Source of the DNA: Psilocybe azurescens
Lineage: Eukaryota; Basidiomycota; Agaricomycetes; Agaricales; Agrocybaceae
Direction of reading: 5' to 3'
Assembly (NCBI GenBank): GCA_023853785.1
Contig: JAJIRX010000557.1
Span: 496,001 to 560,000, forward strand
DNA: 64,000 nucleotides
Below the pieces are notes generated by a model that worked only from the letters and a program-made list of their open reading frames with translations, did not search any database and had not been told where the DNA came from. The position numbers and the translations under genes were made by a program. Numbering within the stretch: the first letter of the stretch is position 1; each line of letters starts with the position of its first letter. This document shows, one piece after another, positions 12,492 through 25,695 of the stretch.

Positions 12492-13668
12492 TCATCGTTT
12501 TGCTTTTTTCGTAGGTGGCTTAGGGAATCGGGCATCGGAGAGAACACTGCGCTTCTTCGCGGTGCGAGTATAATGGCTGAGAACCCATTCCCGTTCTGCT
12601 TCTGCTTGCTCAATAGTTCCTTGCCGGATTTCGTAAGCTGCAATGAAATGTTATGAATAGTTATTCCCAGAGCCAGGATTGTTCAAAGAGCGTACGTTTC
12701 ATGTCAAAACGAGGGCCGACCTCTGCTAATTGCACGTCACGGCTGGCTTTAACGAAAACATGATGCCTAGGCGATGTTAATAGCAGAAAACAACATGAAA
12801 TTTAAGAAGACACACCGGAAAGATACGAAGTCATCTTCGTTTGCAAATGTCATAACCCGTTTACTGTCTTCTTTGGGAATAGGGAAAAGGAACTTAAGCA
12901 CATCACGAATACGTTCGCCGAGTGTCGAGCTGAAGTTCTCAAAGATGAGGTGTGGGTATTGTTCAGAGACTGTCGAGTTTTTATACGTGCTGATATCGTG
13001 TCGCAAAGCAACATTACTTAAGGTGAAGTACACGGTCGGCCCATGAGGGAAGTGGGATACGATAAGAGCGTCTGGTGTTCCGCGATGTTCGTGAACGACG
13101 ATCAGATCTGAAACTTCATTGGCCCTGCAAGCCTCCGCCAGTTCTTTCACGACGTAGTTACCTCTGTTAATTCGATGGGAGTTGGGGAATACCAGCCTTA
13201 ATTCCTGTAACATAATTATTGTTAAAATCAAAGAACCGACCAATAACAATGGCTCACTTTGGAAAATTGCAAAAGCTTCGAGCTAGGATCTCGCGAAGTT
13301 GTGATGACAATTTTAGGGTCCTGCACACCAGCACGAGAATATTCGTTGTCGATGTGAGTGGTCGGTTCTATCCAAGACTATGTCAGAACGCATCAGAACG
13401 CGAAACGAAAGGCCGACGAACCAGCTTGAGCCTCATCAAATGCAAGGTCTTTCCCCAGACTTTTCGCACTCTTCTTTAACTCTGTGGGCAAGGCCTTTCC
13501 ACTGGCCAAACTCTCCTTGAGTTGCTGTTTTCGTTCGTATGTTTGTCTTTCCTGAGCCTCTAATGATTTTGCATAGACATATTGGCGGCGTTCGCGAGTC
13601 TGTCTTCTAATCTAATAAGACTGTAGTCAGAGACGTATCAAAGGCCCTGTAATATATAAACATACCAT
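12492..13668 (-). CDS. IMP4: IMP4, U3 snoRNP Brix-domain protein
   Basis: Nucleolar component of the Mpp10-Imp3-Imp4 subcomplex that helps the U3 snoRNA pair with pre-rRNA. The start codon (13666-13668) is followed at once by an intron, so the first coding exon is only the ATG. Next comes [10 protein letters not shown], then the Brix domain with [30 protein letters not shown] and Arg-Val-Met-Thr-Phe-Ala-Asn. It ends in a Lys-rich tail and TGA at 12492-12494. Reading frame is intact throughout, in contrast to several neighbours. Tail-to-tail with the M18 peptidase. Confidence 0.95.
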
Positions 13669-14519
13669 GATAGAAGGTAACTAGTGATAAATGAGTTCTA
13701 CAAAGAAATTAGGTGTGACACATAATAGTCACACTTCATCTGCGGACCAACGCCGTCAAGATCGAGGCAGTTAATTTGTGCGTGTAGCGTGATTAGGACC
13801 TTGAAAAAGCCTATACAAGTGTAAACAAAGCAGGATGAAAACCGGCGCTCGAACCAACCTGCTGCCTCACAAATTCGGGGTGTACGCACCTTTATGACAT
13901 CTGAATGTTCCATCAAAATTTTAGGGCCAATGAACATGCACAGTATATAATAATGATAAAAGAGTGTGTCATTGTGGTACAACATTGAAATCGAATTTCC
14001 AAGTGCTAAAAGCATGTAGATCTAGGAAAACGTATGGAGTATGTGTGTGGCATGATGTAGTGACAGAGCAATCGTAGGGCTGGTTTTTCTCTGTAGTCTG
14101 TTTCTATATAATTTATTAGGCCGGATTCATCACTCAAGCTGATCACATATGCATATGCCCGAAGCGCAAAGAACATTTGGAAGCTATTCGGAAAGTTCAA
14201 CTTGTTTGAGTTTCACACTAGTGACATGCCGTGCAGGGCTCAAAAATATTGTAACAACAGGAGAGCTTATTTTCAAGGGCTTTGTAGCTTTATTTCAAGG
14301 TTACTCTTTGCTTTTTTGATTTAATGTATTTAATATTGGGCCAGAATGGCCCAGACCTACACCCATAATAGGTGAGCCAGGATCGAGCGCTTAGCCGCTT
14401 CCAAGCCTTGTTCAACAAGGCCCCTCCTGAAGATTATTATTGGTCGCTTAGAGTTAGAATAACCAATTAATTCCTTCCGAAAGCGTTACAAGAGGTAATA
14501 CATCTAGATCAAAAACCAT
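13669..14519. other. Intergenic region between IMP4 and SEC18
   Basis: No gene is supportable. Two minus-strand open frames (13698-14015 and 14006-14200) lack recognisable motifs and biased coding character. A small inverted repeat gggccagaatggccc lies near 14338-14352, too short to interpret. The IMP4 promoter and SEC18 3' UTR must lie here. Confidence 0.5.
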
Positions 14520-17426
<2,907 letters not shown>

Positions 17427-17656
17427 TGAATGTTGCAGAAGTTAAGGATAGATATATTAGCGTGTTTGCGCAGTTGTAATCGTGTTCAATGTAAGGAGCG
17501 CAGTCGTGATTACTTGGTAACCTATTGTAATGCGAAGTATTGCTGACGTAAGTCCGAGTCCAGAGAGTTTACTCTGTATCCATGACCTCGAGCGCTGTCC
17601 AGCACATCCCGCATTACCTCAATATCTCAATTCTCCTATTTAAATGTCTCTGCTTA

Positions 17657-19130
17657 ATGATGGCTCCTCGACAAACAAACTACCAGATGTCGACCAACCG
17701 TCATGTCAGCTCATGGGCCCCACTGCTTTGGTTCGACCCTATTTTCCTGGTATGGCCCTGTGTTGACTAACGTTCGGACCTTCAGATTGTTCAGGCTCTT
17801 ATGGGTCTTTTTGTAATACTATCACTTGTGTATAAGAGACACAGAGAGACTCCCAAACGTCCTTGGAAGATATGGTCAGTCTTCACAAGTGCAACTCACC
17901 TGCTCGTTTCTCGGTCACTGACCTAGCGTGCCAGGCTATTTGATGTCTCTAAACAGATACTTGGCCAGGCATTTGTACATACTGCTAATCTCCTCGTCTC
18001 TGACCTCGTCTCAAGTCATACCTCCTCAAATGCTTGTGTATCTTATTTTCTCAACATTCTTATTGACACCACCTTCGGTAAGCATGAAGGATCATTCTTC
18101 GTCAAATGTCATGCTCAAGAATAAATCAGGAGTTGCTTTGATCTACGTTACGCTCCATGCCCTCACCAACCTCTTCACGGAAAAGTTTCATATGAAAGGC
18201 TTCGAGTCTGGTGTATATGGAAACCCTCCTTCATTCAAATACTGGGCTCGTCAAGCAGCCATTTATGTTCTCGCGCTGACGACCATGAAAGCGGTTGTTA
18301 TCACTTTTCTAATATTTTTTCCAGGAATATATGTGGCGGGAGAATGGCTGTTAAGCTGGACTTGGACTGGCGATGGTGATAGCTTGCAGGTCGTGTTGTA
18401 AGTACAGTTGCTTTATCGTCCATTCAGTTACATAATTCTTTCCATCTAGCGTTATGGGATTATTCCCAATTTTGATGAATGTGCTTCAATTTTGGCTTAT
18501 AGATTCAATCGTAAAGGCGTCCGGCGTAGGTCCTGTGGCTTTGGATGTAGAGCAGGGCAGTTACCAGGATCGCGAGCCTCTGTTCAATGCAACGGACGAT
18601 GACGATGAGCAATCTGGGAGGGCTGACGTAGCTGTGACAAGACCTTCCCAGCGCTCATTCTCGTCCCTAGATTCCAACGCTTCATGCGAGAATCTTTCTT
18701 TCGGCACAGAAGCTACGAACACAACAATACCCGATGAAAGCAAATCAGCTGCAAGTTCTTCGAGGCGCGTCGTAGACGCCCATGAATACCCACCGAGCCT
18801 TTCGAGCAGCTTCTCATCAAATGCATCTGCACCAACCAATAAAGCTCCTCGAGAAGCAAAAATCTTCAGAAGAAGTCGAAACGGCGCGAACCTCTGCCAC
18901 CACTGCAGATGCATTCTGCTAAAAATATGCCACCTTCTCAGAGCCATGCAAACACCACTATACCAACTACCCCCAGTCCCACAGTTGCTCCTGTGGTGAT
19001 GCTGCAGGATCGTGGTGAATGGGCAGATGCTTGGGATGATATCAATGAATGGGAGCAGTCAAGCCATCACAAGCAGATTAGTTTGACCAGGGAGTGGAAC
19101 AGTTCCCAAACCATACGGACGAACCCTTAA
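17657..19130 (+). CDS. STIMATE-family membrane protein (TMEM110/YPL162C-like)
   Basis: Multi-pass membrane protein; the animal relative is an ER regulator of STIM/Ca2+ entry and the yeast relative is vacuolar. Function in fungi is poorly defined. The short first exon (Met at 17657 or the next codon) contains Trp-Phe-Asp-Pro. The core then reads Phe-Asp-Val-Ser-Lys-Gln-Ile-Leu-Gly-Gln-Ala, Ile-Leu-Ile-Asp-Thr-Thr-Phe-Gly and Ser-Gly-Val-Tyr-Gly-Asn-Pro-Pro, with hydrophobic helices near 18240-18340 and 18450-18510. The cytosolic tail is acidic and Ser-rich. A single-base frame break around 18845-18865 separates the Ser-rich tail from a conserved-looking end (Asp-Arg-Gly-Glu-Trp-Ala-Asp-Ala-Trp-Asp-Asp, stop at 19128-19130). 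Without repair the protein would stop at 18999. An upstream in-frame ATG at 17582 is an alternative start. Confidence 0.8.
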
Positions 19131-19525
19131 TCTAATTGATATATCTGTTTTTCACTTTTTTTTCGCTTTGGTTTAATCGTTAATTTTCTCAACGTCATGC
19201 CCATTACGACCTATCTTTTCCATTACCTAGCGCATTAATATATACTGTCGACTTAACTTTACAAGTCCATATAGGGCTGTCTAAAGCCTCGAATCGAACA
19301 ATAGAAACGTATTAAATGCTGCTCAAATAAGGCCATTTGGCAAGTTCACTACCTTCATAAGTATGTATTTATATAGTCAATACATTATGGTCATCCCATA
19401 TCCATTGATGATCTATCGGGAGTGAGTTGAATCACTGTCCGTCTATTGAATGCCTTGCACACGTGGTGGTCATGTCACTATTTGGTTAAATTTCACAAAC
19501 TTGTCCATCTTCGAACGTTACTTCG
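19131..19525. promoter_or_regulatory. Intergenic promoter region before the UPF0652 gene
   Basis: This AT-rich 395-bp spacer holds the 3' UTR of the STIMATE gene and the promoter of the next gene. It contains a CACGTG at 19460-19465, 61 bp before the ATG at 19526. Nothing else stands out. Confidence 0.35.
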
Positions 19526-21731
19526 ATGTCGGAAACTCATGCGCCACCAGGACTAGAACCAGAGACCGGTACCAATGACCCACCAAGCGTAGGAACTAGC
19601 GGTACCTTTTCACTTGAGAATATTCTCAGCGAAAACCATGACGAGGTCGAACACCCTGGGACAGAACACACAGAATCGGGTACTGGCTGGGACGAGGAAG
19701 AGGCTGAAAAGCCCGTTGTAGACGGTTATTGCGTCGAGTGTGAAGGTATTTTTACTATTTCAATCAAAGAGACTTGGGAATTGGTTTTGACAATGTTATT
19801 TAAATATTAAGATCAGCCTGCAGAAGTGTTGTGCGAAACTTGCGCTGATATATACTGCGATGTTTGTTATGCCGCTCAGCATCGTAAAGGATCACGAAAA
19901 CAACATGTTGTCAAGCCTCTATCTGGAAAGAAGGCAAAGACGAATGGCATAGCAATAGTTTCTGAACCTTCGGTAGACGCAGGCGAACCGGTATGACAAA
20001 CCCCATACTCTGCTATTGATTGCGTTAAAATCAGGTTCTTCGCCAGATGAAAGTAGACGGAGCCGAAAGCAACGAAGATTCAGACGATGAAGAATGGGAG
20101 CGTGTATCGGGCACAACCATTGAAATCTTAGGCGCTCAACCAGCTGTTGGTGCCCATGTCGGTGATTGGTTCGTGGAGCGTGCCAAGTTCATTCCGTTAC
20201 GATTAACACTGCCGGAACGCAAATACCTTCGACTTTTGGAAGCAGCTTTGACGGTGTCTGAGTACACGGACAAAATCGATACATTGGGCTTTGGTCTTTC
20301 GAAGGCCAAAAGGATTGTCTTTCAAATTCGCGAGCTTTGTGCTATCATGTCGGGCTTGATGATTTCAGCGGATTATAAGCGAGGTCAAGAATTATTCACA
20401 GACCGCGACTTTCAGGCCAACGCGGAATTCTATCAGACGGTTTTTGAGCTTGGGCGTAGACACAAAATCATGAATCCGGACAAGATGCGCACAACATATG
20501 GAAAGCTCATATATTTGCTTCAGGTATTTCTACTTCGCTCTATATTTTATATACTCTAATTTGTGTTTAGGATAGTCAAATGCTTGAAGTCAAGGATCTG
20601 TTGAACTTCTCTTGCGTGATGCCAATCAAGACCGTATATGTCGTCTTGGAGGAACATGAAGCAACAGACCTTCTTCGTGATGACCTTATTACTGTCGCGA
20701 CTAAAGAAATCTACTCTGAAGGTCGCCCTCGACGCGACGTTCAGAGAGACATCAAGAACAAGGAACGTGCTATTGAGACCCTTTCAAATCGGTATGCACG
20801 TAATGGCCTTTCACAAGAAAAAGTCAAGCAGTGTCTTTACTCGATAGGAGACAACCATGCATTCTTACGCGCGAATCGCGATCCTTGTGAAAAAATGATA
20901 ACCTACCTGAAACAATATTTTCACCCTACTCAAGTGAAGGAGCCGCATTCAAGCCTTGCAATTCGAAGCGGGAAGGGAGGTGCCCGTTTGTCGCACGATC
21001 ACAGCAAACAATACGCCTATGTTCTCCAAAGTTTGACCTTGTGGCGCGAGATTTTGCACGGTAAGATACACCAGTGAACTAAAGTAAATGGCAAAAACAT
21101 ACTCACTTCTTGTTTGCATCAGACATGTTCCACCTGTGGTCATTGGCTGAGCAGGACTTGCTGTCTGAAAATGTACCGTACCGTCTGCGAGATACAGGCC
21201 AAGGCCTCAACCGTGTTCAAGCCGCGCCAAAGACGTCTCGAATGATGCATACAATCCTGCATAAAGCACAGAAGAGCGTTGGAACATGGATTGGATCAAG
21301 TGTTATACACATGGGAGACCACAACGTGCCAAACGCATTACTATTCATCGACAAATATACCCAGATCTATCGCATCCTCTTGCCCATTTGCAACACGCTA
21401 TCCCAAATCCCTACACTGGCGGCTAAATCTGCCATTCGTTCCTATATTGAAGATGAATTCGGATCCGTCGATAACTGCATTCGAGAAATTCTAGGCGACT
21501 TCTTTAGACACGGATTTGATGGATCCGGGGCCGATAATTTCTTCGATGCAGGAAGCTGTATAGATGGTCGTCTGACGAGTGCTTGGAATTGGTGTTCTTC
21601 ACTAGAGAAGAAAAGGTACTTCCCAATGTTCTTACTATCGGGTAAGCAATTCCTTCATGGCACCCTTTTCTATCATATTAGCTTGTGCTGAACATTTTTC
21701 AGGTTTCATCGGTTTCGACGGCGAATGGTAA
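19526..21731 (+). CDS. UPF0652 / DUF2009 protein with N-terminal B-box zinc finger
   Basis: Conserved eukaryotic protein of unknown function. The N-terminus is acidic, followed by a B-box-like zinc finger spanning exons 1 and 2: Cys-Val-Glu-Cys, Cys-Glu-Thr-Cys, Cys-Asp-Val-Cys, then His residues in Gln-His-Arg-Lys-Gly and Lys-Gln-His-Val-Val (about 19725-19910). The long DUF2009 region (20040-21731) contains Phe-Ile-Pro-Leu-Arg-Leu, Glu-Arg-Lys-Tyr-Leu-Arg-Leu-Leu-Glu-Ala-Ala-Leu, Arg-Thr-Thr-Tyr-Gly-Lys-Leu-Ile-Tyr and a C-terminal Gly-Phe-Ile-Gly-Phe-Asp-Gly-Glu-Trp before the stop. Exons join without frame repair. Zinc binding is likely; ubiquitin-related roles sometimes linked to B-boxes are not demonstrated. 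Confidence 0.88.
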
Positions 21732-21864
21732 GATTAGACAAAAGCTTTATCGTAGGTATTGCGTCTGCTTCTCAGTAGAAATTAGGGTAGAACCCGCAGG
21801 GTTTGATACGGCAATAGAACAATTCAAATAGACAAACAAGTTACACCGGTAATACACAATTGAA

Positions 21865-23396
21865 TTAAGTAGCGACCTGTCCTCCTTGTCTTTTTGCGGC
21901 GGTGATGACATCGAGAATACTAGCTAATCCGGATTTCCATGCCACCAGTCGTTTTTCCAAAGCTTGCCATTGGTCACGTTCGAACGTGCGTGATGTAGCT
22001 CGCGAAATGTGAAGGCTTTGTGTCGTCTGAGAAAGTTTGCCCCAAACAAGGCCAGCACGGACAACTAAAAATTGATCCTAAGCAATAGATCTTTCTCGGA
22101 ATATCTCGAACATACCATCAATAACCCATTTCTCAACCTCTGAGGGATCAACCTGGAGACCTTCAGCCACTTTCGAATATGATAGATTTTGACCAATATG
22201 GCTAGAAGCCAAGGATGCGAGAGTAAGAAGACGTATTTTGCGCTCCAACTCCAATGTCGGAATTTCTAGTGGCATATGAGTCACAAATTTATTGAGGACG
22301 CTGATAAAACCTTACGATATTTCTCCAGAATCTGTGAATGCTTTGCTTGCCAATCCTTGAATTCGGATAGACCTCCATTGAGGAAGACCTGAAGAAGGGA
22401 GAAAAGTGCATGGTCCCTAACGTTGATTACGGCATCCAGCTTGAATAAAGGGTCGAAATCAAAAATTGTCGGAAGCCTCAAGGCAGTGGCAATAACATCC
22501 AAGGCAGAATTTTTGGCTTCTTCTGAGGAAGGAGAAAGACTCTGGACATAGAGGAGGGAGTATTCATAGGCAACAGTTCTGTTCAAATGTCAAATCTTCA
22601 TTCCGATAAATAAGATGATAACGTACGGCTCTTCGGCTTGAACATAAGCATCCACTATTGACTTCAAGAAAGCCGATTTTTCCTCCGTGGTTATCTCCCA
22701 TTCTGATAACCATTTTTGAACATCGGACTTGGTGAGTTCCAAAACATTGAGGTTGTCTTTCAAAGTCGCAATCTGGAGAAGGGTTTGATACACAGACAGA
22801 CGTAACGGCGAGGTCTTGGGAAGTGAATTGAACAGGTTGGAAAGACTATACACAAGGTTTACTACAGGCAAGGGAAATTGTGAAAGCGAAATGACTTACA
22901 CGCGATATTTGACCGACAGGCGCTCCGAAGGTGACGTGGAAATAGTCTTGAGGATGGTTCCTAGGTATTGCCTGACTTCGGGGGAATTCGAATGGTATAA
23001 GGAGAAGATGTGGGCAAAAACAAGGTTAAAGAACCCCTTGATTTCTATTGAAGATGAATATAGTGATTATCTGAAAGTGGATTGGGCTCACCCTTGTCAG
23101 ATCCATCTCCTAATCCCCTGATTTCGACCAGCAGCTTTGAAAGGATTAGTTTTCTTCTGCCCTCATCTTCTTCTATAGGTTTTTGCCTTCTCCAGACTTC
23201 AAGGCATTTTGAAATGGTGCGACAAAGGTAGCACGATCTTCGTCGGTTCTATTTCTAGCGATATATGAGAGCAATTCAAGGATCTAACTCGGAACAAATA
23301 AACGGAATGTTCGATAGATAGCTTGGGGTTGTTAAATACCTGTTCTTCGAAAGTACCCTCCGCGAATATCGACACCGAGTCTGTAGAGTTTGCCAT
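21865..23396 (-). CDS. Eukaryotic translation initiation factor 3 subunit M (PCI domain)
   Basis: PCI-domain subunit of the eIF3 scaffold that binds the 40S ribosome. The start at 23394-23396 (Met-Ala-Asn-Ser-Thr) is chosen over an in-frame ATG at 23429 because the conserved sequence begins there. The helical repeats include Leu-Ser-Asn-Leu-Phe-Asn-Ser-Leu-Pro and Asp-Val-Gln-Lys-Trp-Leu-Ser-Glu-Trp. The PCI winged helix has Lys-Ile-Arg-Leu-Leu-Thr-Leu-Ala-Ser-Leu-Ala and Val-Glu-Lys-Trp-Val-Ile-Asp-Gly. The C-terminus has Arg-Thr-Phe-Glu-Arg-Asp-Gln-Trp-Gln-Ala-Leu. A one-base gap at 23178-23179 (a CC that should be CCC on the coding strand) breaks Lys-Asn-Pro-Ile-Glu-Glu-Asp; with it repaired the gene is complete. 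Confidence 0.93.
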
Positions 23397-25035
23397 TTTG
23401 TTCTTATGAACGCTGAGACGCACGTCCAAAAAATTGTGACAACCAAATGCCTTCGCACAACTCGAACAAACAGATTGTAAAAGGGTTCAAACTTCAATTC
23501 ATTTTCCTCATAATGAACAGTTGAACGCCGGGATTCCTCCCTTTTTCAGAACCACATCCACGCAGATATCTCCAAATTCGTCCTCTCAATCTCAATCTCA
23601 CGATGTCTACTCGATATTCTGTGAAATTTCAAGTGGTTAACTTTGCAATTACCTTTGAATTACCTTCTGGTAATGGCTGACCCTACAACTGAATGGAGAT
23701 AAACATGCATTCGCCTATCTGTACGCATATGGCTTTAAATTTACATTGCCGGTTGTCTGCTCCGTTATTACTTACTGTTTTTCGACCGCGGTCTGCCCTT
23801 GGGGTTTCGAGCCCTCTTTTAGCTTCGTCAGCTGGCTGCCTTCTCATATTTATGGATGCTGCATATGGTTAGCAAGGGACGTCACAGCCATCCTACAGCT
23901 TTTGGCAGCACGCTTAACTGTCGATTTGCACGGCTGCATAGTGGATAAATTCTGGGAAAGCTGTGAGTGCTTTCGACGAACCATATCGTTGTTATAAAGA
24001 ACGATGTCGCAATTTTGTGCCGTCTCGGCGAGGATGAGGGTTGGCGATGCCTGTCAAATCTTGGATAACATAGCTGGAGATATTCCTTGTACGTTCTTCC
24101 GTCGAAATTAGGTGTTGCCCTCCGCTCCTGTGTCAAAAGACGTTGAACACAGTGAGTTGTATTTTTCTTCTACTTCCCATAGATTGACGAGTGACATTGT
24201 CCGATGTAGACCTATTCACTCTACAGGCTGCGAAAAGCGATGATCAAAGTATGCAAGCAACTTTTCATAGTTGGCTTACGCCTATCAACTTTTGTCTACC
24301 TCAGTGGGTTAATATCGTACTAGTTATGCTCATTTCTGCGTGCTCAAGTGCTCTGGCCCGATGGCAGCAAATATGGATCCACCCTGGAAACACTTCTAAG
24401 TATCGGTATCATTTGGCCTCGTCATGCAGAAATTTAGTCACTTATAACATCTGACACTATGTTATAGCGCACTTAAAGCTTGATACGGGCTTCATCTTCT
24501 GTTGCCCAGACACTGTTTTTCGTGGATCCGTGATTACTGGTAAGCAATGTATCTATGGTGCAACAAAGCTAAACACCGCTACTTTTGTGCAGCCAAAATA
24601 GAGGGTTCAGTTTTCATCTATTTTCTTATTCCTTTAGGTGAAATGCTTATTTTCTCAATCTGAATCGATCCTCTGAAGGATTTTATTTGGACAAAAACTA
24701 ACCGAGTTATAAAGTCTAAGGTTCATGAATTTGGCCAGCTTATATAATACACCCTAGCATGGAAGGTGTAGAAGGTGTACATTGCTATAAATGGAAATAT
24801 TATCTACTCAAATGCAGCTGCAACACGCTCTGGCACACGGCGATGTGAGGTGTATTTCTTCAAGTTGAATGTACTTGCAATTGAGCATCTTTAACCATTT
24901 TACTCATTTTCGCCTTGGTTTGGCCGCTGGTCAACATATTCAGCCTAGTGCAGGTGGCGCATCAACTATATTTGAGGTCGATATGAGGCCGCAATCCAGG
25001 CTCCGCAATGCATCTTATAAAAATAAAAAGTTCCT

Positions 25036-25066
25036 CCGCCAATTTGGCCACTGCCCAAATTGGCGG
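25036..25066. repeat. Perfect 12-bp inverted repeat with 7-nt loop
   Basis: CCGCCAATTTGG and CCAAATTGGCGG face each other around the loop CCACTGC. The arms match perfectly. The element lies in the gene-poor stretch upstream of the protease and is AT-flanked. It could be a transcription terminator-like hairpin, a binding site, or the remains of a small non-autonomous transposon; no flanking target duplication was seen. Confidence 0.6.
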
Positions 25067-25656
25067 TATTTAGCTCTGCTACACCATATTTACCATCTCT
25101 TGGATCGGTTTTGCAGCCTACAAACAATTTCCATATTCAATAAATATTGTGACCTGTCATAGGTTTAGTCGTTCCTATATGGTTGCGCTATGCTACCCCA
25201 CGCAACCCGCCTACGTGAGCAAGTAAAGTCAGGAGAGCGACCAGCTGACTAACGCAGCCATTGCCCAATATTGCTAGCGCTTGGCGGTAACCTCGTGTAC
25301 CAGATCGTCGGTGGACTGTACCTGCTTGTTTCAAGTAGTTTCAAGTTCACTAGTGAGTCTAAGGTCAACTTGGGAAATAAACTTGTGCTAATCTTTGACA
25401 GTATCGAGACAGTATCACGTTGTTGATCCATCAACCATTGCAAATTGAAGGTAAGGTCCACGCTAATCTGAGCTAAAAATAGGTAAAAGAAGCCAGCCGT
25501 GGGGGAATCTGCAGGTAAATTCATACAACCCTCGAGTACCCGGGCGGCTTTGATGGCAAATTGTAAACACTTTCGCTGTCTTGGTCATTCCTTAAATGTG
25601 GTAAACGGATATAAGGCTGAGCTATGTATGGTGACGTGAGATAGAAGCAACTAGCA

Positions 25657-25663
25657 TATAAAG
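25657..25663 (+). promoter_or_regulatory. TATA box candidate of the S53 protease
   Basis: TATAAAG lies 33 bp before the ATG at 25696 and 45 bp before the second in-frame ATG at 25708. This short distance favours the second ATG as the main start, because transcription would begin close to 25690. Confidence 0.45.
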
Positions 25664-25695
25664 CAAACGTAGGCCCTGTAACCATCCCTTGCTCA

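Larger units (their letters stand above)
23397..25695. other. Gene-poor region with a small hairpin, possible relics
   Basis: No gene could be assembled over 2.3 kb. Plus-strand open frames at 23746-23997 and 24191-24454 are Cys- and Trp-rich, and a segment near 24004-24110 encodes Val-Gly-Asp-Ala-Cys-Gln-Ile-Leu-Asp-Asn-Ile-Ala, vaguely like a LysM repeat start. Frames close quickly and no partner motif follows, so I do not call a gene. The promoter of the downstream protease (TATAAAG at 25657-25663) is at the right end. Confidence 0.45.

Noticed and set aside
13840..13890. GGTTCGAGC motif on the minus strand, possible tRNA
   Set aside because: T-stem pairing fails and no cloverleaf can be built around it.
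23882..24136. LysM effector gene
   Set aside because: Only a dozen residues resemble a LysM start; frames close at once and no second motif is found.
25036..25080. Possible Helitron 3' hairpin
   Set aside because: A hairpin exists but no CTRR end follows and no Rep/helicase or insertion between A and T was seen.
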